Shown: positions 20,746-30,873, numbered from the stretch's first letter. The stretch: 64,000 nt of DNA from Vibrio renipiscarius (GCF_000827885.1 NZ_JTKH01000023.1:213041-277040), one strand, 5' to 3'. The notes: generated by a model from the sequence alone, not told the origin. Numbers and translations: made by a program.

Positions 20746-22335
20746 ATGAAATACCGACTCACACCTACAATGAACGCCGTCGCCACCGCGATGATTGCAA
20801 GCACCCTTTCTTTCGGCGCCGCGTCGGCTGAAATAAAAAATGTCATTCTCATGATCGGCGATGGTATGGGCCCGCAACAAGTTGGCTTATTAGAAACCTA
20901 CGCCAATCAAGCACCACATTCGATTTATAAAGGTCAAAAAACAGCGCTCTATAATCTGGCCGACGAAGGGGTCATTGGCTCTTCTCTGACGCATCCAGAA
21001 GATGCCATCGTGGTTGATTCCGCTTGCTCAGCCACCATGCTAGCCACCGGACAATACACCGCGTCTGAGGTAATTGGTGTTGATTCTCAAGGCAATCACG
21101 TTGAAACCGTATTAGAAAAAGCGAAAAAGCAAGGTAAGGCGACGGGATTGGTTTCAGATACTCGCCTCACCCACGCAACGCCAGCCGCCTTTGCCGCGCA
21201 TCAACCGCACCGCTCACTAGAAAATGATATTGCGGTAGATATGCTCGCCAACAATGTCGATGTGATGCTCTCTGGTGGCCTTCGTCACTGGGTTCCTAAG
21301 TCAACCAACGATAAAGGCAGCACCTACCAAGCACTCGAAAAACTGACTCAAGGTGATGTCTACCTAAAATCAAAACGAAAAGATGAGCGAAACTTACTGC
21401 AAGAAGCAAGTGACAGTGGCTACTCATTGGCGTTCAACCGCCAAATGCTCGAGCAAGCGCAAGGCGACAAGTTGCTTGGCTTATTCGCCTACTCAGGGAT
21501 GAATGACGGCATCGCTTACCACAACAGTAAGAATGATCCCAAACGCACCCAGCCATCATTGGCAGAAATGACCACCAAAGCGATCGATATTCTCTCCAAA
21601 GATGAAGATGGGTTCTTTTTGATGGTAGAAGGAGGACAAATTGACTGGGCAGGACACAGCAACGATGCAGGTACCATGCTGCATGAAATGATCAAATTTG
21701 ATGAAGCCGTTGATTCCGTTTATCAGTGGGCAAAAGATCGTGATGACACCATTATCATTGTGACTGCAGACCATGAAACGGGCTCATTTGGTTTTAGCTA
21801 CTCATCAAGCGATTTACCAAAACCACAAAAGCGCAGCGGCAAAGCCTTCGAGCAACGAGACTATGCGCCAAACTTCAACTTTGGCCAATTCTCCATCCTT
21901 GATGGACTCTACAACCAGAAAATGAGTTATTACGGTATGATAAGCCGTTTCCAAGAATTGGATAAAGCGCAGCAAACGCCAGAAAGACTCGCGAAAATCG
22001 TCAATGAAAATAGCGACTTTCCCATCACCGCAGAGCAAGCCGAGCGTGTATTACAAAGCAAGCCAAATCCATACCGCTTAGCGAGCCACAAATACTTGGC
22101 AGAGAAGGACGTTCCGGCCATTAATGATTTCGATGCATTCTTCCCATACAACGACCGCGGTAACCTGCTAGCAAGGGAACAAGCAACGGCACAAAATACC
22201 GTTTGGGGCACAGGTACTCACACTCACACGCCAGTCAACGTATTTGCATGGGGGCCGGCAGAAAAGATCTTACCCGTCTCGAAAATCATGCATCACTCGG
22301 AATTGGGCGATTACCTGATGACACAAGTTAAGTAA
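20746..22335 (+). CDS. Alkaline phosphatase (Vibrio cold-active type)
   Basis: Periplasmic or secreted zinc/magnesium phosphomonoesterase. Signal peptide 1-27 ends AASA before EIKNVILMIGDGMG. Residues that match the catalytic set of the cold-active Vibrio enzyme (VAP) with a constant offset of 27 are D39, nucleophile S92 in VVDSACSATM, H143, R156, E295, D300, W301, H304, D342, H343 and the late THTHTPVN histidine. With that offset the mature chain is 502 residues, the same as VAP, and it keeps the long crown loop (SFGFSYSSSDLPKPQKRSG onward). It supplies phosphate from organic esters. I could not find a convincing Pho box upstream. Confidence 0.95.
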   Translation: MKYRLTPTMNAVATAMIASTLSFGAASAEIKNVILMIGDGMGPQQVGLLETYANQAPHSIYKGQKTALYNLADEGVIGSSLTHPEDAIVVDSACSATMLATGQYTASEVIGVDSQGNHVETVLEKAKKQGKATGLVSDTRLTHATPAAFAAHQPHRSLENDIAVDMLANNVDVMLSGGLRHWVPKSTNDKGSTYQALEKLTQGDVYLKSKRKDERNLLQEASDSGYSLAFNRQMLEQAQGDKLLGLFAYSGMNDGIAYHNSKNDPKRTQPSLAEMTTKAIDILSKDEDGFFLMVEGGQIDWAGHSNDAGTMLHEMIKFDEAVDSVYQWAKDRDDTIIIVTADHETGSFGFSYSSSDLPKPQKRSGKAFEQRDYAPNFNFGQFSILDGLYNQKMSYYGMISRFQELDKAQQTPERLAKIVNENSDFPITAEQAERVLQSKPNPYRLASHKYLAEKDVPAINDFDAFFPYNDRGNLLAREQATAQNTVWGTGTHTHTPVNVFAWGPAEKILPVSKIMHHSELGDYLMTQVK

Positions 22336-22360
22336 TTCATCGAACAAAAGACGATAATGA

Positions 22361-22394
22361 AAAAGCGCCTCTGATGCCTGATCAGGGCGCTTTT
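22361..22394. terminator. Bidirectional terminator phosphatase/MscS gene
   Basis: Outer stem AAAAGCGCC/GGCGCTTTT with an inner CTGAT/ATCAG stem; convergent genes on both sides. Confidence 0.85.
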
Positions 22395-22408
22395 GTTATC
22401 AAACTCTC

Positions 22409-24064
22409 TTAGGCGTCTTTCTTCTCCACCATGTGCAAATGCACATCTTGTTGTGGGAAAGGAATCGACAACCCTTCACGATCAAAACGTAATTTGACCT
22501 CTTTCGTGACATCCCAATACACATCCCAGTAATCTTCTGTTTTGACCCAAGGACGAACAATAAAATCGATTGATGACGTGTTAAGGGTATGTACTTTTAT
22601 CATTGGCTCAGGTGTACGCAACACCATTGGATGTGAAACGATAATATCTTCAAGAACCGATTCAGCCAGCAGTAAATCATCGCTATAGCCGATACCGAAT
22701 ACCATATCAACTCGGCGGATACGTTCATGCGTCACGTTCTTGATAACATCGCCCCAAATTTTACTGTTCGGCACAATGATGATCTGATTATCAAAGGTAC
22801 GAATCGTGGTATTCACCAAGCTCATATGACTCACCTTGCCATCAACCCCACCGGCATAAACAAAATCCCCGACATCAAAGGGGCGGTAAATCAACAGCAT
22901 CATGCCTGCGGCAAAGTTAGACAGCGTATCTTGCAAAGCAAAACCGATAATGACCCCAGCAATACCGAAACCAGTTAGAATGGGGGCTAAATTGAGGCCG
23001 ATTTGAGAAAGGCCGACCATAATACCGATAACCCAAACCGCTTTACCTGACATAGAGACAAAGAAGTCTTGCATCAACTGTGACATTTTTAAGTTTTTAG
23101 ATGAGACCGTTCTCGTCACTAATTTACGTGCAACGCCCGCCAGTCCCTTCGCAATCAGCAAAATAAAAGCAAAGACCATCAACTGGAACAGGTGCTGTGG
23201 CGCATTATCCACAATCCAATCAAAGGCATTGCGCGACCATGTTGTAATAATGGCCAAAATCACCTGAGTATTCAGCAAGTCATGGGTAATGTTGCCTGTC
23301 ACCTCAAAGGCCAAGCGCTTGTATTCTGAGGTGGATAAGCCGAGATGATCACCAATCGTAATCAAATCACGCATGCTGTTCGTCGCGATATCTAACCGCT
23401 GTTTAATGATCAATTGATTGAGTTGAATCGAGGCTTTTTCAGATTCTGGGCTCGTGGCCAATTGTGTCGTGGTAAATTCAAGCTGTTGGTTAAAATACTC
23501 CACCGATGCAGACAGCAAACGCAGGCGTATATTGGTGGATTCACGCAGCGCTTCCTCTAGCTTTTCGTCCGGTTTATCCAGCTTTTTTAGCCAAGTAACA
23601 TTTTGCCAATTGGATTGATAAATCGAATCTAAATATTGCTGAAGTTCGCGATAATGATTCAGTAGCGCAAGTTTATCTTCTGGCTTGGCGCTATCAATTT
23701 GTAGGCTGAGCTCTTTGATCTTGGCATCTAGATACTCTGTCGCGCCACTGGCATAGCGTTTTTGAATCGAGATCTGCTTTAACAATGCCGCTTCGGTTAA
23801 TCCTCCGTGACTGACAGCAGAAGCGAGCTTCGTTCTGAGTTCTTCATTTTTTTGAAAGAGCTGTAACTGAATCGCATCGCGTTCATCACCGGTGGATGAC
23901 GCTAAGCTCTGTGAAAGGTCGACAATATCTTGATTAATCGATTGAATCGCCAGCTCTGTTTTCGACAACTGAGGCGCATCGGTTGCTTGCTCAGCAAAGG
24001 CCGACAAAGAAAAAAAACTGATAACTAGAGTAAGAAAAAAAGGCTTACTAAAAATGAACGACAT
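22409..24064 (-). CDS. MscS family mechanosensitive channel with long periplasmic domain
   Basis: A 551-residue inner-membrane channel. A signal peptide (to about residue 24, ending SAFA) precedes roughly 240 residues of helical, Gln/Leu/Glu-rich periplasmic sequence. Membrane segments follow, then the MscS core: the pore helix region LAPILTGFGIAGVIIGFALQDTLSNFAAGMMLLIYRPFDVGD and the beta domain (VNTTIRTFDNQIIIVPNSKIWG). It releases solutes on hypo-osmotic shock. Its neighbour across the terminator is unrelated, but a BCCT carrier lies 2 kb away. Confidence 0.9.
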   Translation of the reverse strand: MSFIFSKPFFLTLVISFFSLSAFAEQATDAPQLSKTELAIQSINQDIVDLSQSLASSTGDERDAIQLQLFQKNEELRTKLASAVSHGGLTEAALLKQISIQKRYASGATEYLDAKIKELSLQIDSAKPEDKLALLNHYRELQQYLDSIYQSNWQNVTWLKKLDKPDEKLEEALRESTNIRLRLLSASVEYFNQQLEFTTTQLATSPESEKASIQLNQLIIKQRLDIATNSMRDLITIGDHLGLSTSEYKRLAFEVTGNITHDLLNTQVILAIITTWSRNAFDWIVDNAPQHLFQLMVFAFILLIAKGLAGVARKLVTRTVSSKNLKMSQLMQDFFVSMSGKAVWVIGIMVGLSQIGLNLAPILTGFGIAGVIIGFALQDTLSNFAAGMMLLIYRPFDVGDFVYAGGVDGKVSHMSLVNTTIRTFDNQIIIVPNSKIWGDVIKNVTHERIRRVDMVFGIGYSDDLLLAESVLEDIIVSHPMVLRTPEPMIKVHTLNTSSIDFIVRPWVKTEDYWDVYWDVTKEVKLRFDREGLSIPFPQQDVHLHMVEKKDA

Positions 24065-24233
24065 ACCTACCTCACTGACTAAAGCTAGCTAGTATAAGCC
24101 TAGCGGAATCCCTTCATACCGTATCAATCTACGGTTAAACGTAAGTGTAGTTGGGATGTTAAATCAGAACAGTGACTAAAGAATAAAAACCGCGCACCAG
24201 TCGAAAAACTCACCATGTAAACCAGAAAGAAAA

Positions 24234-24260
24234 AAGGCTTACCGAAGTAAGCCTTTTCAA
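24234..24260 (-). terminator. Terminator of ycgN
   Basis: Stem AAGGCTTAC/GTAAGCCTT with a CGAA tetraloop; a long A run on the left becomes a T run on the minus strand. Confidence 0.82.
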
Positions 24261-24317
24261 TCAAAAACGATGTGAGTGTTCACGCCACATATTTAATGGC
24301 TCGTGCTGAGAGCACCG

Positions 24318-24770
24318 TTACACTTTTTTTGCGGCCCAATCTGGCAAGTTTTGAATATGGTTTTGCCAGTCAACGACTTCAATCTCGTACACCACTTTGT
24401 TACGCACGCTTGCACCCGCTTTATGCATCGCCGCTTTTGAACCCGTAATCAAAGGGTGCCACTCTGGCAGAGGCTCGTTACGCGCCAATAAACGATATGC
24501 ACACGTATGCGGTAACCACTCAAAGTCTTCAATATCGTCACGCGTTAGCTTGGTGCAGTCTTCATCTGAAGTGAAGCGATTCGCGTAATCTTTGCATGAA
24601 CAGGTTTTTGTATTTAACCAACTACACGCCACGTTGGTGTAGTAGATTTCATCGGTATCTTCATCCATGAGTTTATGTAGACAACATTTACCGCAACCAT
24701 CACAGAGTGCTTCCCACTCTTGATCGCTCATTTGTTCTAGTTTTTTAGTTTCCCAAAATTGTTCGCTCAT
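24318..24770 (-). CDS. ycgN: YcgN family cysteine-cluster protein (UPF0260)
   Basis: A 150-residue cytoplasmic protein with eight or more cysteines in the CxxCxxCC pattern of the family: [12 protein letters not shown] near 23, then [14 protein letters not shown] and the TCAYRLL segment. It probably binds zinc or an iron-sulfur cluster; the biochemical role is not established. Length matches E. coli YcgN. It stands alone, divergent from the YeaQ-type gene. The YkgJ-type gene 600 bases away has a related cysteine motif. Confidence 0.9.
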   Translation of the reverse strand: MSEQFWETKKLEQMSDQEWEALCDGCGKCCLHKLMDEDTDEIYYTNVACSWLNTKTCSCKDYANRFTSDEDCTKLTRDDIEDFEWLPHTCAYRLLARNEPLPEWHPLITGSKAAMHKAGASVRNKVVYEIEVVDWQNHIQNLPDWAAKKV

Positions 24771-24960
24771 AGACTCATACTTCGATTCAAAACAGGGGGC
24801 GATTTATACCGCTCTCATCCAATAAGTGCAAGTCCTCAACCAAAATAACCACTTTACGCAAGCTGTTCTATTCTTAATAGACTCAAGTCACCTCGAAATG
24901 GCCGATGCAGCGAGAATGACTTGGGTATAGATCAAATACACATTAATTGAAGGAGCAAAC

Positions 24961-25212
24961 ATGGGTATTCTTTCGTGGATCATTCTTGGTCTAATCGCTG
25001 GCGCACTGGCAAAATGGTTAATGCCGGGCAATGATGGCGGCGGTTGGATTGCAACGATGGTGTTGGGGATCGCTGGCGCATTTGTCGGAGGCTTCCTTGG
25101 TAGCTTCATGGGTTTTGGCGGGGCCGACGGCATCAACATCGGCAGTATTGTTACCGCAACCGTTGGGGCATTCGTTCTACTGTTTGTTTACAATCGTTTT
25201 TTACGAGGCTAA
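24961..25212 (+). CDS. GlsB/YeaQ/YmgE family stress membrane protein
   Basis: 83 residues with three hydrophobic segments: GILSWIILGLIAGALAKWLMPG, then a Gly-rich pair WIATMVLGIAGAFVGGFLGSF and IGSIVTATVGAFVLLFVYN. This is the small inner-membrane family once called transglycosylase-associated; many members are stress induced. AAGGAG stands 7 bases before the ATG. It is a single gene. Molecular function unknown. Confidence 0.93.
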   Translation: MGILSWIILGLIAGALAKWLMPGNDGGGWIATMVLGIAGAFVGGFLGSFMGFGGADGINIGSIVTATVGAFVLLFVYNRFLRG

Positions 25213-25374
25213 GACCTCGCAACACCACGGTGAATGATTGGCCCCTTCGTTGGGGCTTTTTGTTTTTTATCGCTTAGGGCTCATCGTCTATAGATAAAGT
25301 GTACTGGTATCAACGGCGACAATCCTCTAGAATCGCCCCTCTTAAATTTCTCAACCCCGTTTAAAGGTACACGC

Positions 25375-25674
25375 ATGACGACAATGGCTATTGATGTTTC
25401 TGATTGGTCTCCTTGTATCTCAGTCAAACTTAACCGTGGTTGTGGCGCGTGCTGCATTGCTCCCTCTATAAGCTCACCCATTCCTGGCATGCCAAACGGC
25501 AAGCCTTCTGGTGTTCGTTGTATCCAGCTTAACGAAAGCAACCTATGCAAAATTTTTGGCCAACCGGATCGCCCTGCGGTTTGTTCCGCCTTTGATAGCG
25601 AGGATTTCATTTGCGCTGGCGGTCCAGAGAAAGCACTTGAGATTCTATTAGATTTAGAAGACGCAACAAGGTAA
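25375..25674 (+). CDS. YkgJ family cysteine-cluster protein
   Basis: 99 residues with the family's metal-binding pattern: CGACCIAPSISSPIPGMPNGKPSGVRC, then LCKIFGQPDRPAVC and a final FICAG. The cysteines probably bind zinc or iron. No function has been assigned to the family. ATG 25375 and the in-frame ATG at 25384 are both possible. There is no operon partner. Confidence 0.88.
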   Translation: MTTMAIDVSDWSPCISVKLNRGCGACCIAPSISSPIPGMPNGKPSGVRCIQLNESNLCKIFGQPDRPAVCSAFDSEDFICAGGPEKALEILLDLEDATR

Positions 25675-25762
25675 GTCCACGTCATCACTGACCGATAGCC
25701 TTCTTCTTTGTCTTAGGATAGCGCTCCCAGCCATCCTCCCCGACGCTGATCATTCTGCGCAT

Positions 25763-25790
25763 AAAAAAAATCCTGCCTAAAAGGCAGGAT
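25763..25790 (-). terminator. Terminator of the GH4-aldo/keto reductase operon
   Basis: Stem ATCCTGCC/GGCAGGAT with a five-base loop followed leftward by T7. Confidence 0.92.
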
Positions 25791-25845
25791 CCACAACACT
25801 CAATTCATCATTGCTTTCGTCATCATCGCTTTCGCGTTACGGCGA

Positions 25846-26826
25846 TTAGCGCAATTGCCATTTCGCGACAATCTCTTCAGCGCGTTTTAACAACTCGATG
25901 CTCGACGTTGATTGTACGAATGCCGCGTTATCACGTACTTGCTCTTGCGTGTATGCACCGGCAATGACGGGGCCCACTTCATCCTGAGCCACTAACCAAT
26001 GAATGGCTAAATGCGCGAGAGGAATATTGGCCTCTTTCGCTAACACTTTTAACTCTTCAACGCAGTTAAAGTAGGGTTCAAATGCTTCGCCATTTAATTT
26101 AGGGTTGTTACGACGGTCATCGTTTTCATCCCAGTTACCGCTGCGCATTAATGTACCGGTTAACAACCCCTGCATAAGCGGCGAGTATGGCAAATACTTC
26201 ATATCATGCGCTTTACAGAACGGCAGCGCCTCTTCACGAGTACGATACTGCAGCGGGATGTTGTGATAATGCTCTGGATTTTGCTCCAGTAGGTTATACA
26301 AGCCTTGGAAAGTGGCAACTTCGACGCCCGCCATCATTTCACGCGTCATATCGAGTGAATAGTTCGAGACACCCACATGACGGATCTTACCTTGTTTTTT
26401 CAGCTCAGCCAGCGCGTCTGCAGTTTCACTGATTGGCGTATTAGGATCTGGCCAGTGCACTTGATACAGGTCGATGTAGTCGGTTTGTAGACGCGTTAAT
26501 GAGTCATCTATTTCTTTAAAGATGCTCGCTTTGGTGAGGTCTTTGCGCGTCTTTCTGCGCTCGTCTTGTGACCATGGCAGGCCGCACTTGGTGGCGATGA
26601 TAATCGACTCACGCTTCTCTGTTTTTAAGGCTTGACCAAGTACCGTTTCAGCGTGGCCTTTGCCGTAAACCGGAGCAACATCGAAAAAGTTAATTCCGGT
26701 ATCGATCGCCGTTTTAATCGCTCGAATCGACTCATCGTCGGTCACGTTGTTCCATGTACCACCAATCGCCCAACAGCCAAATCCAACGGCCGATGCATTC
26801 ATATCTTTAATTTGTTTGAATTTCAT
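25846..26826 (-). CDS. Aldo/keto reductase
   Basis: NADPH-linked oxidoreductase of 326 residues with a TIM barrel. The catalytic tetrad is visible as D52-Y57 in FFDVAPVYGKG, K82 in IIATKCGLPW and H in YQVHWPDP near 125. SPLMQGLLTG and the late GPVIAGAYTQEQV form the cofactor end. It follows the GH4 gene by 14 bases, so the two are cotranscribed. A role in reducing a sugar released or oxidised by the GH4 pathway is a guess from context. The start at ATG 26826 is preferred to a TTG at 26835. Confidence 0.88.
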   Translation of the reverse strand: MKFKQIKDMNASAVGFGCWAIGGTWNNVTDDESIRAIKTAIDTGINFFDVAPVYGKGHAETVLGQALKTEKRESIIIATKCGLPWSQDERRKTRKDLTKASIFKEIDDSLTRLQTDYIDLYQVHWPDPNTPISETADALAELKKQGKIRHVGVSNYSLDMTREMMAGVEVATFQGLYNLLEQNPEHYHNIPLQYRTREEALPFCKAHDMKYLPYSPLMQGLLTGTLMRSGNWDENDDRRNNPKLNGEAFEPYFNCVEELKVLAKEANIPLAHLAIHWLVAQDEVGPVIAGAYTQEQVRDNAAFVQSTSSIELLKRAEEIVAKWQLR

Positions 26827-26840
26827 AATACTCAATTCCG

Positions 26841-28175
26841 TTATTTAAGCTCTGGCCAATAATCTTTGTTCGCTTCGATCATTTCATCAAGGATCCGCTT
26901 GGCCACTCGTGCCGAAGGAATGGTTTTGTTCAGTGCGAAGGCTTGCAGCGCTTTTTCATAAGAACCTTCAATCGCCGCATCCACTAAACACTTTTCCGAC
27001 ATCAACTGTTGCTGCAACATGCCTTGATAGAAGTGTGGCACTTCACCGACTTGAATTGGGTACACTTTATCGCGCCCAAGCAGTGCCGGCACTTCAACCA
27101 TCGCATCATCTGGCAATCCTTTGATTAAACCGTTGTTAGGAATGATCACCAACCACTTCTGACGCAAATCATACGCCATCGACATCGCGACATCTGCAAT
27201 AAATTCGCCATGGACACCAACGTGGAATTTACCTTCAACATTCCCATCCGAGGCTTTAATTTGCTCTATCGCCTCAAACATTTTCTTCTCACGACCTTCC
27301 ATCACCTCATTGGCGCGAGTGCGTTCTGGGTTCGATTGCTCAACAATCTCATCCGCCATCAAGTAATACTGAAGATAAGTGTTTGGTAAATACTCAGGGA
27401 ACATTTGTACTAGAGGCTTAGTGTTCTTAAAGGTTTTGATCCAAGACGGTTCTGCGTGGCAAGCGTTCTCCACTTCCAATTCAGTCAACATGCCGAATTT
27501 TTGAATGTGATTACGCAAAAGCGGCAGTTTCTCTTCACCACCCACTTTGATGGACGTAAACCACCCATAGTGGTTCAAACCAAAGTATTCAACATCAAGT
27601 TCGTAGCGGTTAACCCCTAAGATATTCGACAGATTACGCTCGATCGCCACTGGCATATCACAGATATTGAGCACGCGTGAATTTGGACGTAAACGGTTCA
27701 CCGCATCTGCAACAATCGCCGCCGGGTTCGAGTAATTCAACATCCAACACGTCGGTTTAGAAAAACGCTCCATGTGATCGATCAATTCAATCATTGGGAA
27801 GATGGTGCGCATGCCGTAAGCCAGACCGCCTGCCCCACACGTTTCTTGCCCAACACAACCATGGCGTAGAGGGATTTTTTCATCCTGCTCACGCATTTTA
27901 TACTGACCCACACGGATCTGAGCAAAAACGAAATCGGCATGGGAAAACGCGACCTCAGGTTCCGTGGTTACGGTAAGGTGCACATGCGGCGCATGGGTTT
28001 TCACGACGTAATTGACCAATACCGCAACATTGTCTTGGCGCTGCTTATCAATGTCATAAAGGCGAATTTCAGCGATCGGAAATTCATCACCTTTCATCAG
28101 TAACGCTTTTACAATTCCTGCCGTGTAAGTAGAGCCGCCACCAGCAATAGCAATAATTTGCGGTTGTTTGTTCAT
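26841..28175 (-). CDS. 6-phospho-alpha-glucosidase, GH4 family (copy 1)
   Basis: Hydrolyses phosphorylated alpha-glucosides brought in by the PTS, using NAD and a divalent metal in the redox-elimination mechanism of GH4. The 444 residues have the dinucleotide-binding [25 protein letters not shown] near 107, [15 protein letters not shown] near 144 and NICDMP around C172. CDMP is the form I associate with 6-phospho-alpha-glucosidases. The start at 28175 has GAGGA five bases upstream. It lies upstream of the aldo/keto reductase and beside gntR 1. Copy 2 at 31876 is a clear paralogue. Confidence 0.88.
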   Translation of the reverse strand: MNKQPQIIAIAGGGSTYTAGIVKALLMKGDEFPIAEIRLYDIDKQRQDNVAVLVNYVVKTHAPHVHLTVTTEPEVAFSHADFVFAQIRVGQYKMREQDEKIPLRHGCVGQETCGAGGLAYGMRTIFPMIELIDHMERFSKPTCWMLNYSNPAAIVADAVNRLRPNSRVLNICDMPVAIERNLSNILGVNRYELDVEYFGLNHYGWFTSIKVGGEEKLPLLRNHIQKFGMLTELEVENACHAEPSWIKTFKNTKPLVQMFPEYLPNTYLQYYLMADEIVEQSNPERTRANEVMEGREKKMFEAIEQIKASDGNVEGKFHVGVHGEFIADVAMSMAYDLRQKWLVIIPNNGLIKGLPDDAMVEVPALLGRDKVYPIQVGEVPHFYQGMLQQQLMSEKCLVDAAIEGSYEKALQAFALNKTIPSARVAKRILDEMIEANKDYWPELK

Positions 28176-28216
28176 AACCATCCTCGAGCAAATGTCAGTC
28201 ATTCATTATTCTTTAA

Positions 28217-28237
28217 AGGTTATACTTCGTATGACCT
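28217..28237. promoter_or_regulatory. Probable GntR operator before GH4 copy 1
   Basis: Imperfect palindrome AGGTTATAC-TTC-GTATGACCT, with 8 of 9 arm positions symmetric. It lies 42-62 bases upstream of the GH4 start. Its right arm belongs to ATGACCTATTTA, which recurs exactly before the PTS gene at 29163. Confidence 0.6.
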
Positions 28238-28361
28238 ATTTATTAATTGGTTCCATCCTATTATTTAGAATTGGCATAACAAACAATTAAAACAGATAAT
28301 GTGATCTCGCCGAATTTATTTCGAATATTGGTTATTTAAATGGCCAATAAAAAATACCAAT

Positions 28362-29060
28362 TTATCTAGGTAGATATATTGCCAGCTTGTGTGCATCAGG
28401 ATGAAACCAAGCCTCGGTATAATCAAAACGACGGCCATCTTTCAAATTAGACACCGAGCGTAAATTCATAACAGGTGCAATTTTTTCCATATCCAATAAC
28501 GCCATCAAGTCCTCATCGGGCTCTACCGCAGTAAATTCCTGACGGCTGCCTTCAATGGCCATGCCCTTATCTCGTTCTACATACTCAAATTTCGACTTTT
28601 CCAACGTGGAAATATTCAAGTCCGGAAAAAGGAACACTGGCATATAGCTATCTTCAACAATTCTAGGTAAATCATCCACATATTTAACACGTCGAATATA
28701 GTACAGTGGCTCACTCTCATTGATTTCGAGCATTTTATGAATGGCTGGATTGTCAGTTATCATGCTGAATTGAAATACTTTATAGCGCACGGTTTTGTTG
28801 CAACCGCCTAAAATCTCGGTGGTACCGGCCAAACCTCGTAACTCATGGGAATACTGCTTTCCCAACACGTACGTGCCTGAACCGCGACGTTTTTCAACCA
28901 AACTCAGTTTGACTAATTCATCAACCGCTTTCCGTATGGTAATTCGGCTAACGTCATATTCTTCGATCAGTCGTCTCTCTGTTGGTAGCGCATTACCAAT
29001 CTCATAAACTCCGCTATTTATTTTCTGCTTTAGATCATCCAGCACTTTTTTATACAACAT
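28362..29060 (-). CDS. GntR/HutC family transcription regulator 1
   Basis: A sugar-responsive regulator of 232 residues. The winged helix at 1-70 has EIGNALPTERRLIEEYDVSRITIRKAVDELVKL, followed by a UTRA effector domain (YIRRVKYVDDLPRIVEDSYMP). Start at ATG 29060 (MLYKKVLDDLK) has AGGAG upstream and matches the second regulator in the cluster. It is divergent from the PTS gene and next to GH4 copy 1, so it probably controls both. The likely inducer is a phosphorylated alpha-glucoside or G6P. Confidence 0.87.
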   Translation of the reverse strand: MLYKKVLDDLKQKINSGVYEIGNALPTERRLIEEYDVSRITIRKAVDELVKLSLVEKRRGSGTYVLGKQYSHELRGLAGTTEILGGCNKTVRYKVFQFSMITDNPAIHKMLEINESEPLYYIRRVKYVDDLPRIVEDSYMPVFLFPDLNISTLEKSKFEYVERDKGMAIEGSRQEFTAVEPDEDLMALLDMEKIAPVMNLRSVSNLKDGRRFDYTEAWFHPDAHKLAIYLPR

Positions 29061-29162
29061 CCCTAACCACTCCTGCATAAAGGTCATATTAACCACAAGA
29101 TAACATGACGTATTAAAGGATAGATAGGTTATATATCACAAATATTAATCACAAAAGTTGTC

Positions 29163-29174
29163 ATGACCTATTTA
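29163..29174. promoter_or_regulatory. Candidate GntR half-site before PTS gene 1
   Basis: ATGACCTATTTA, an exact copy of the 12 bases at 28231-28242. A second related half-site, AGGTTATAT, lies at 29126-29134. Both sit between the divergent gntR 1 and EIICB genes. Confidence 0.5.
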
Positions 29175-29273
29175 AACAATAGAGTGCTTGTGAACCTACA
29201 AAAAATAGCAAGTGACGGCTCTTTGACTCGATCACTTGAACATAAAAACAAATAATGAATCGAGACAATAAAC

Positions 29274-30851
29274 ATGAAAAAGGAAGCAATCACCACTTAC
29301 CTCAGTGATTTATCTCGGGCAATGCTGGCTCCAATCTACGTACTGCCGCTTGTTGGCTTTGTTATTGCGATCGGGGCTGCCGTGACCAATCCCGGCATTG
29401 TCGAACTACTGCCATTCCTCGACGCCCCTTTCTTTAAGGGCATGGGCGAAGTGCTGGTTTGGTCAACGCTCAGTGTATTAATCAATCTGCATATTATCTT
29501 TGCGGTTGGCATTTCGATGGGACTCGCGAAAAAAGATAAGCACCTCGCAGCCTTCAATGCCATGATTCTCTATTTCGTTTATCTCTACACCATGAACACT
29601 TATATGAAGTTCAATGGGTTACTGATCGACGGGGATTTAGGGGGAACAGGACAAGCCACTATTATGGGCTTACAAGTCGTCGATACGGGCGTCTTCGTCG
29701 GTATGCTTATTGGCGTTATCAATGCGTACTTCCATAATAAATACAGCCAAAAAGTACTCAATGGCGCGCTGTCTCTCTATGGCGAATCACGTCTTGTTTT
29801 GATCATCATATTGCCAATCAGTATCGGCATTGGCCTGCTGTTTACCCATATTTGGCCCCCTGTCCAACAGGTTATATTTCAATTTGGCGAAGACATCCGT
29901 AGCGCTGGATCAATGGGCATCGGCGTATATGGTTTTCTTGAACGTATCTTGATCCCAACGGGCTTACACCACTTACTTTGGGTGCCGATGCACTTTACTG
30001 ATCTTGGCGGATGCCAAATGATTGCAGGTCAGAGCTACTGTGGTGTAGAAAATATTTTCCTGGCTGAAATTGGCGATCCTGATACCACTCGCCTCTCGAG
30101 CTCAATTATTTTTGATTCGCGTAGTTTGGTGAAAATTTTTGGTCTGACCGGTGCAGGTCTAGCAATGTACCACTGTGCCGATGCCGATAAGCGACTCAAA
30201 GTGAAGGCGATTGTCTTCCCTGCCATTGCATCATCCATCTTAGTGGGGGTCACTGAGCCGATCGAGTTTTCATTCTTATTCGTCGCGCCAATTTTGTTTG
30301 TTGTGCACGCGATTTTGACCGGTGTTTTTATGTCTCTGTTAGCGATATTCGATATTGTTGCCGTGGGCAAAGGGGGCTTGATTGATTTTATTGTCTACAA
30401 CGTGCCGCTAGGGACTGAAAAAACCGATTGGCCATCTTATCTGTTCATCGGCGTGATTCAATTAGTGGTTTACTACGCCGTGTTCCGTATGCTGATCACT
30501 AAGCTAAACCTCAAAACATTGGGTCGTGGTGAGTCAGAAATGAAGCTCCATAACAAAGCGGATTACCAAGCCAAACAACAAAATCAAACGATCGATTCTG
30601 CTGCTGGGCAATACAATTCAGCGGCGATTATTGAGGGCTTAGGTGGTAAGGACAACATTGTTGATGTACAAAACTGCTACACGCGTCTTCGCGTTGAAGT
30701 GCGACAACCGGAGCTAGTCAACGAAGCCATCATTCGCGAATCCAATCCAATGGGCGTGGTATTAAAAGGCACCAATATCCAAATCATTTTTGGTAGTCAT
30801 GTCGCTTCTGTTCGACAAGAAGTGAACCACCAGTTACACGTTATGGCCTAA
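29274..30851 (+). CDS. PTS EIICB component, alpha-glucoside/glucose family (copy 1)
   Basis: Inner-membrane carrier that imports and phosphorylates a sugar. Of 525 residues, about 1-425 form the EIIC channel, with GVYGFLERILIPTGLHHLLWVP and the GVTEPIEFSFLFVAP signature. The EIIB domain follows, with phospho-Cys C468 in NCYTRLRVEV. There is no EIIA domain, so phosphate must come from another protein, probably EIIA-Glc (Crr). It is divergent from gntR 1 and probably feeds GH4 copy 1. Confidence 0.93.
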   Translation: MKKEAITTYLSDLSRAMLAPIYVLPLVGFVIAIGAAVTNPGIVELLPFLDAPFFKGMGEVLVWSTLSVLINLHIIFAVGISMGLAKKDKHLAAFNAMILYFVYLYTMNTYMKFNGLLIDGDLGGTGQATIMGLQVVDTGVFVGMLIGVINAYFHNKYSQKVLNGALSLYGESRLVLIIILPISIGIGLLFTHIWPPVQQVIFQFGEDIRSAGSMGIGVYGFLERILIPTGLHHLLWVPMHFTDLGGCQMIAGQSYCGVENIFLAEIGDPDTTRLSSSIIFDSRSLVKIFGLTGAGLAMYHCADADKRLKVKAIVFPAIASSILVGVTEPIEFSFLFVAPILFVVHAILTGVFMSLLAIFDIVAVGKGGLIDFIVYNVPLGTEKTDWPSYLFIGVIQLVVYYAVFRMLITKLNLKTLGRGESEMKLHNKADYQAKQQNQTIDSAAGQYNSAAIIEGLGGKDNIVDVQNCYTRLRVEVRQPELVNEAIIRESNPMGVVLKGTNIQIIFGSHVASVRQEVNHQLHVMA

Positions 30852-30873
30852 TTAGACACCCGCTATTCAAACT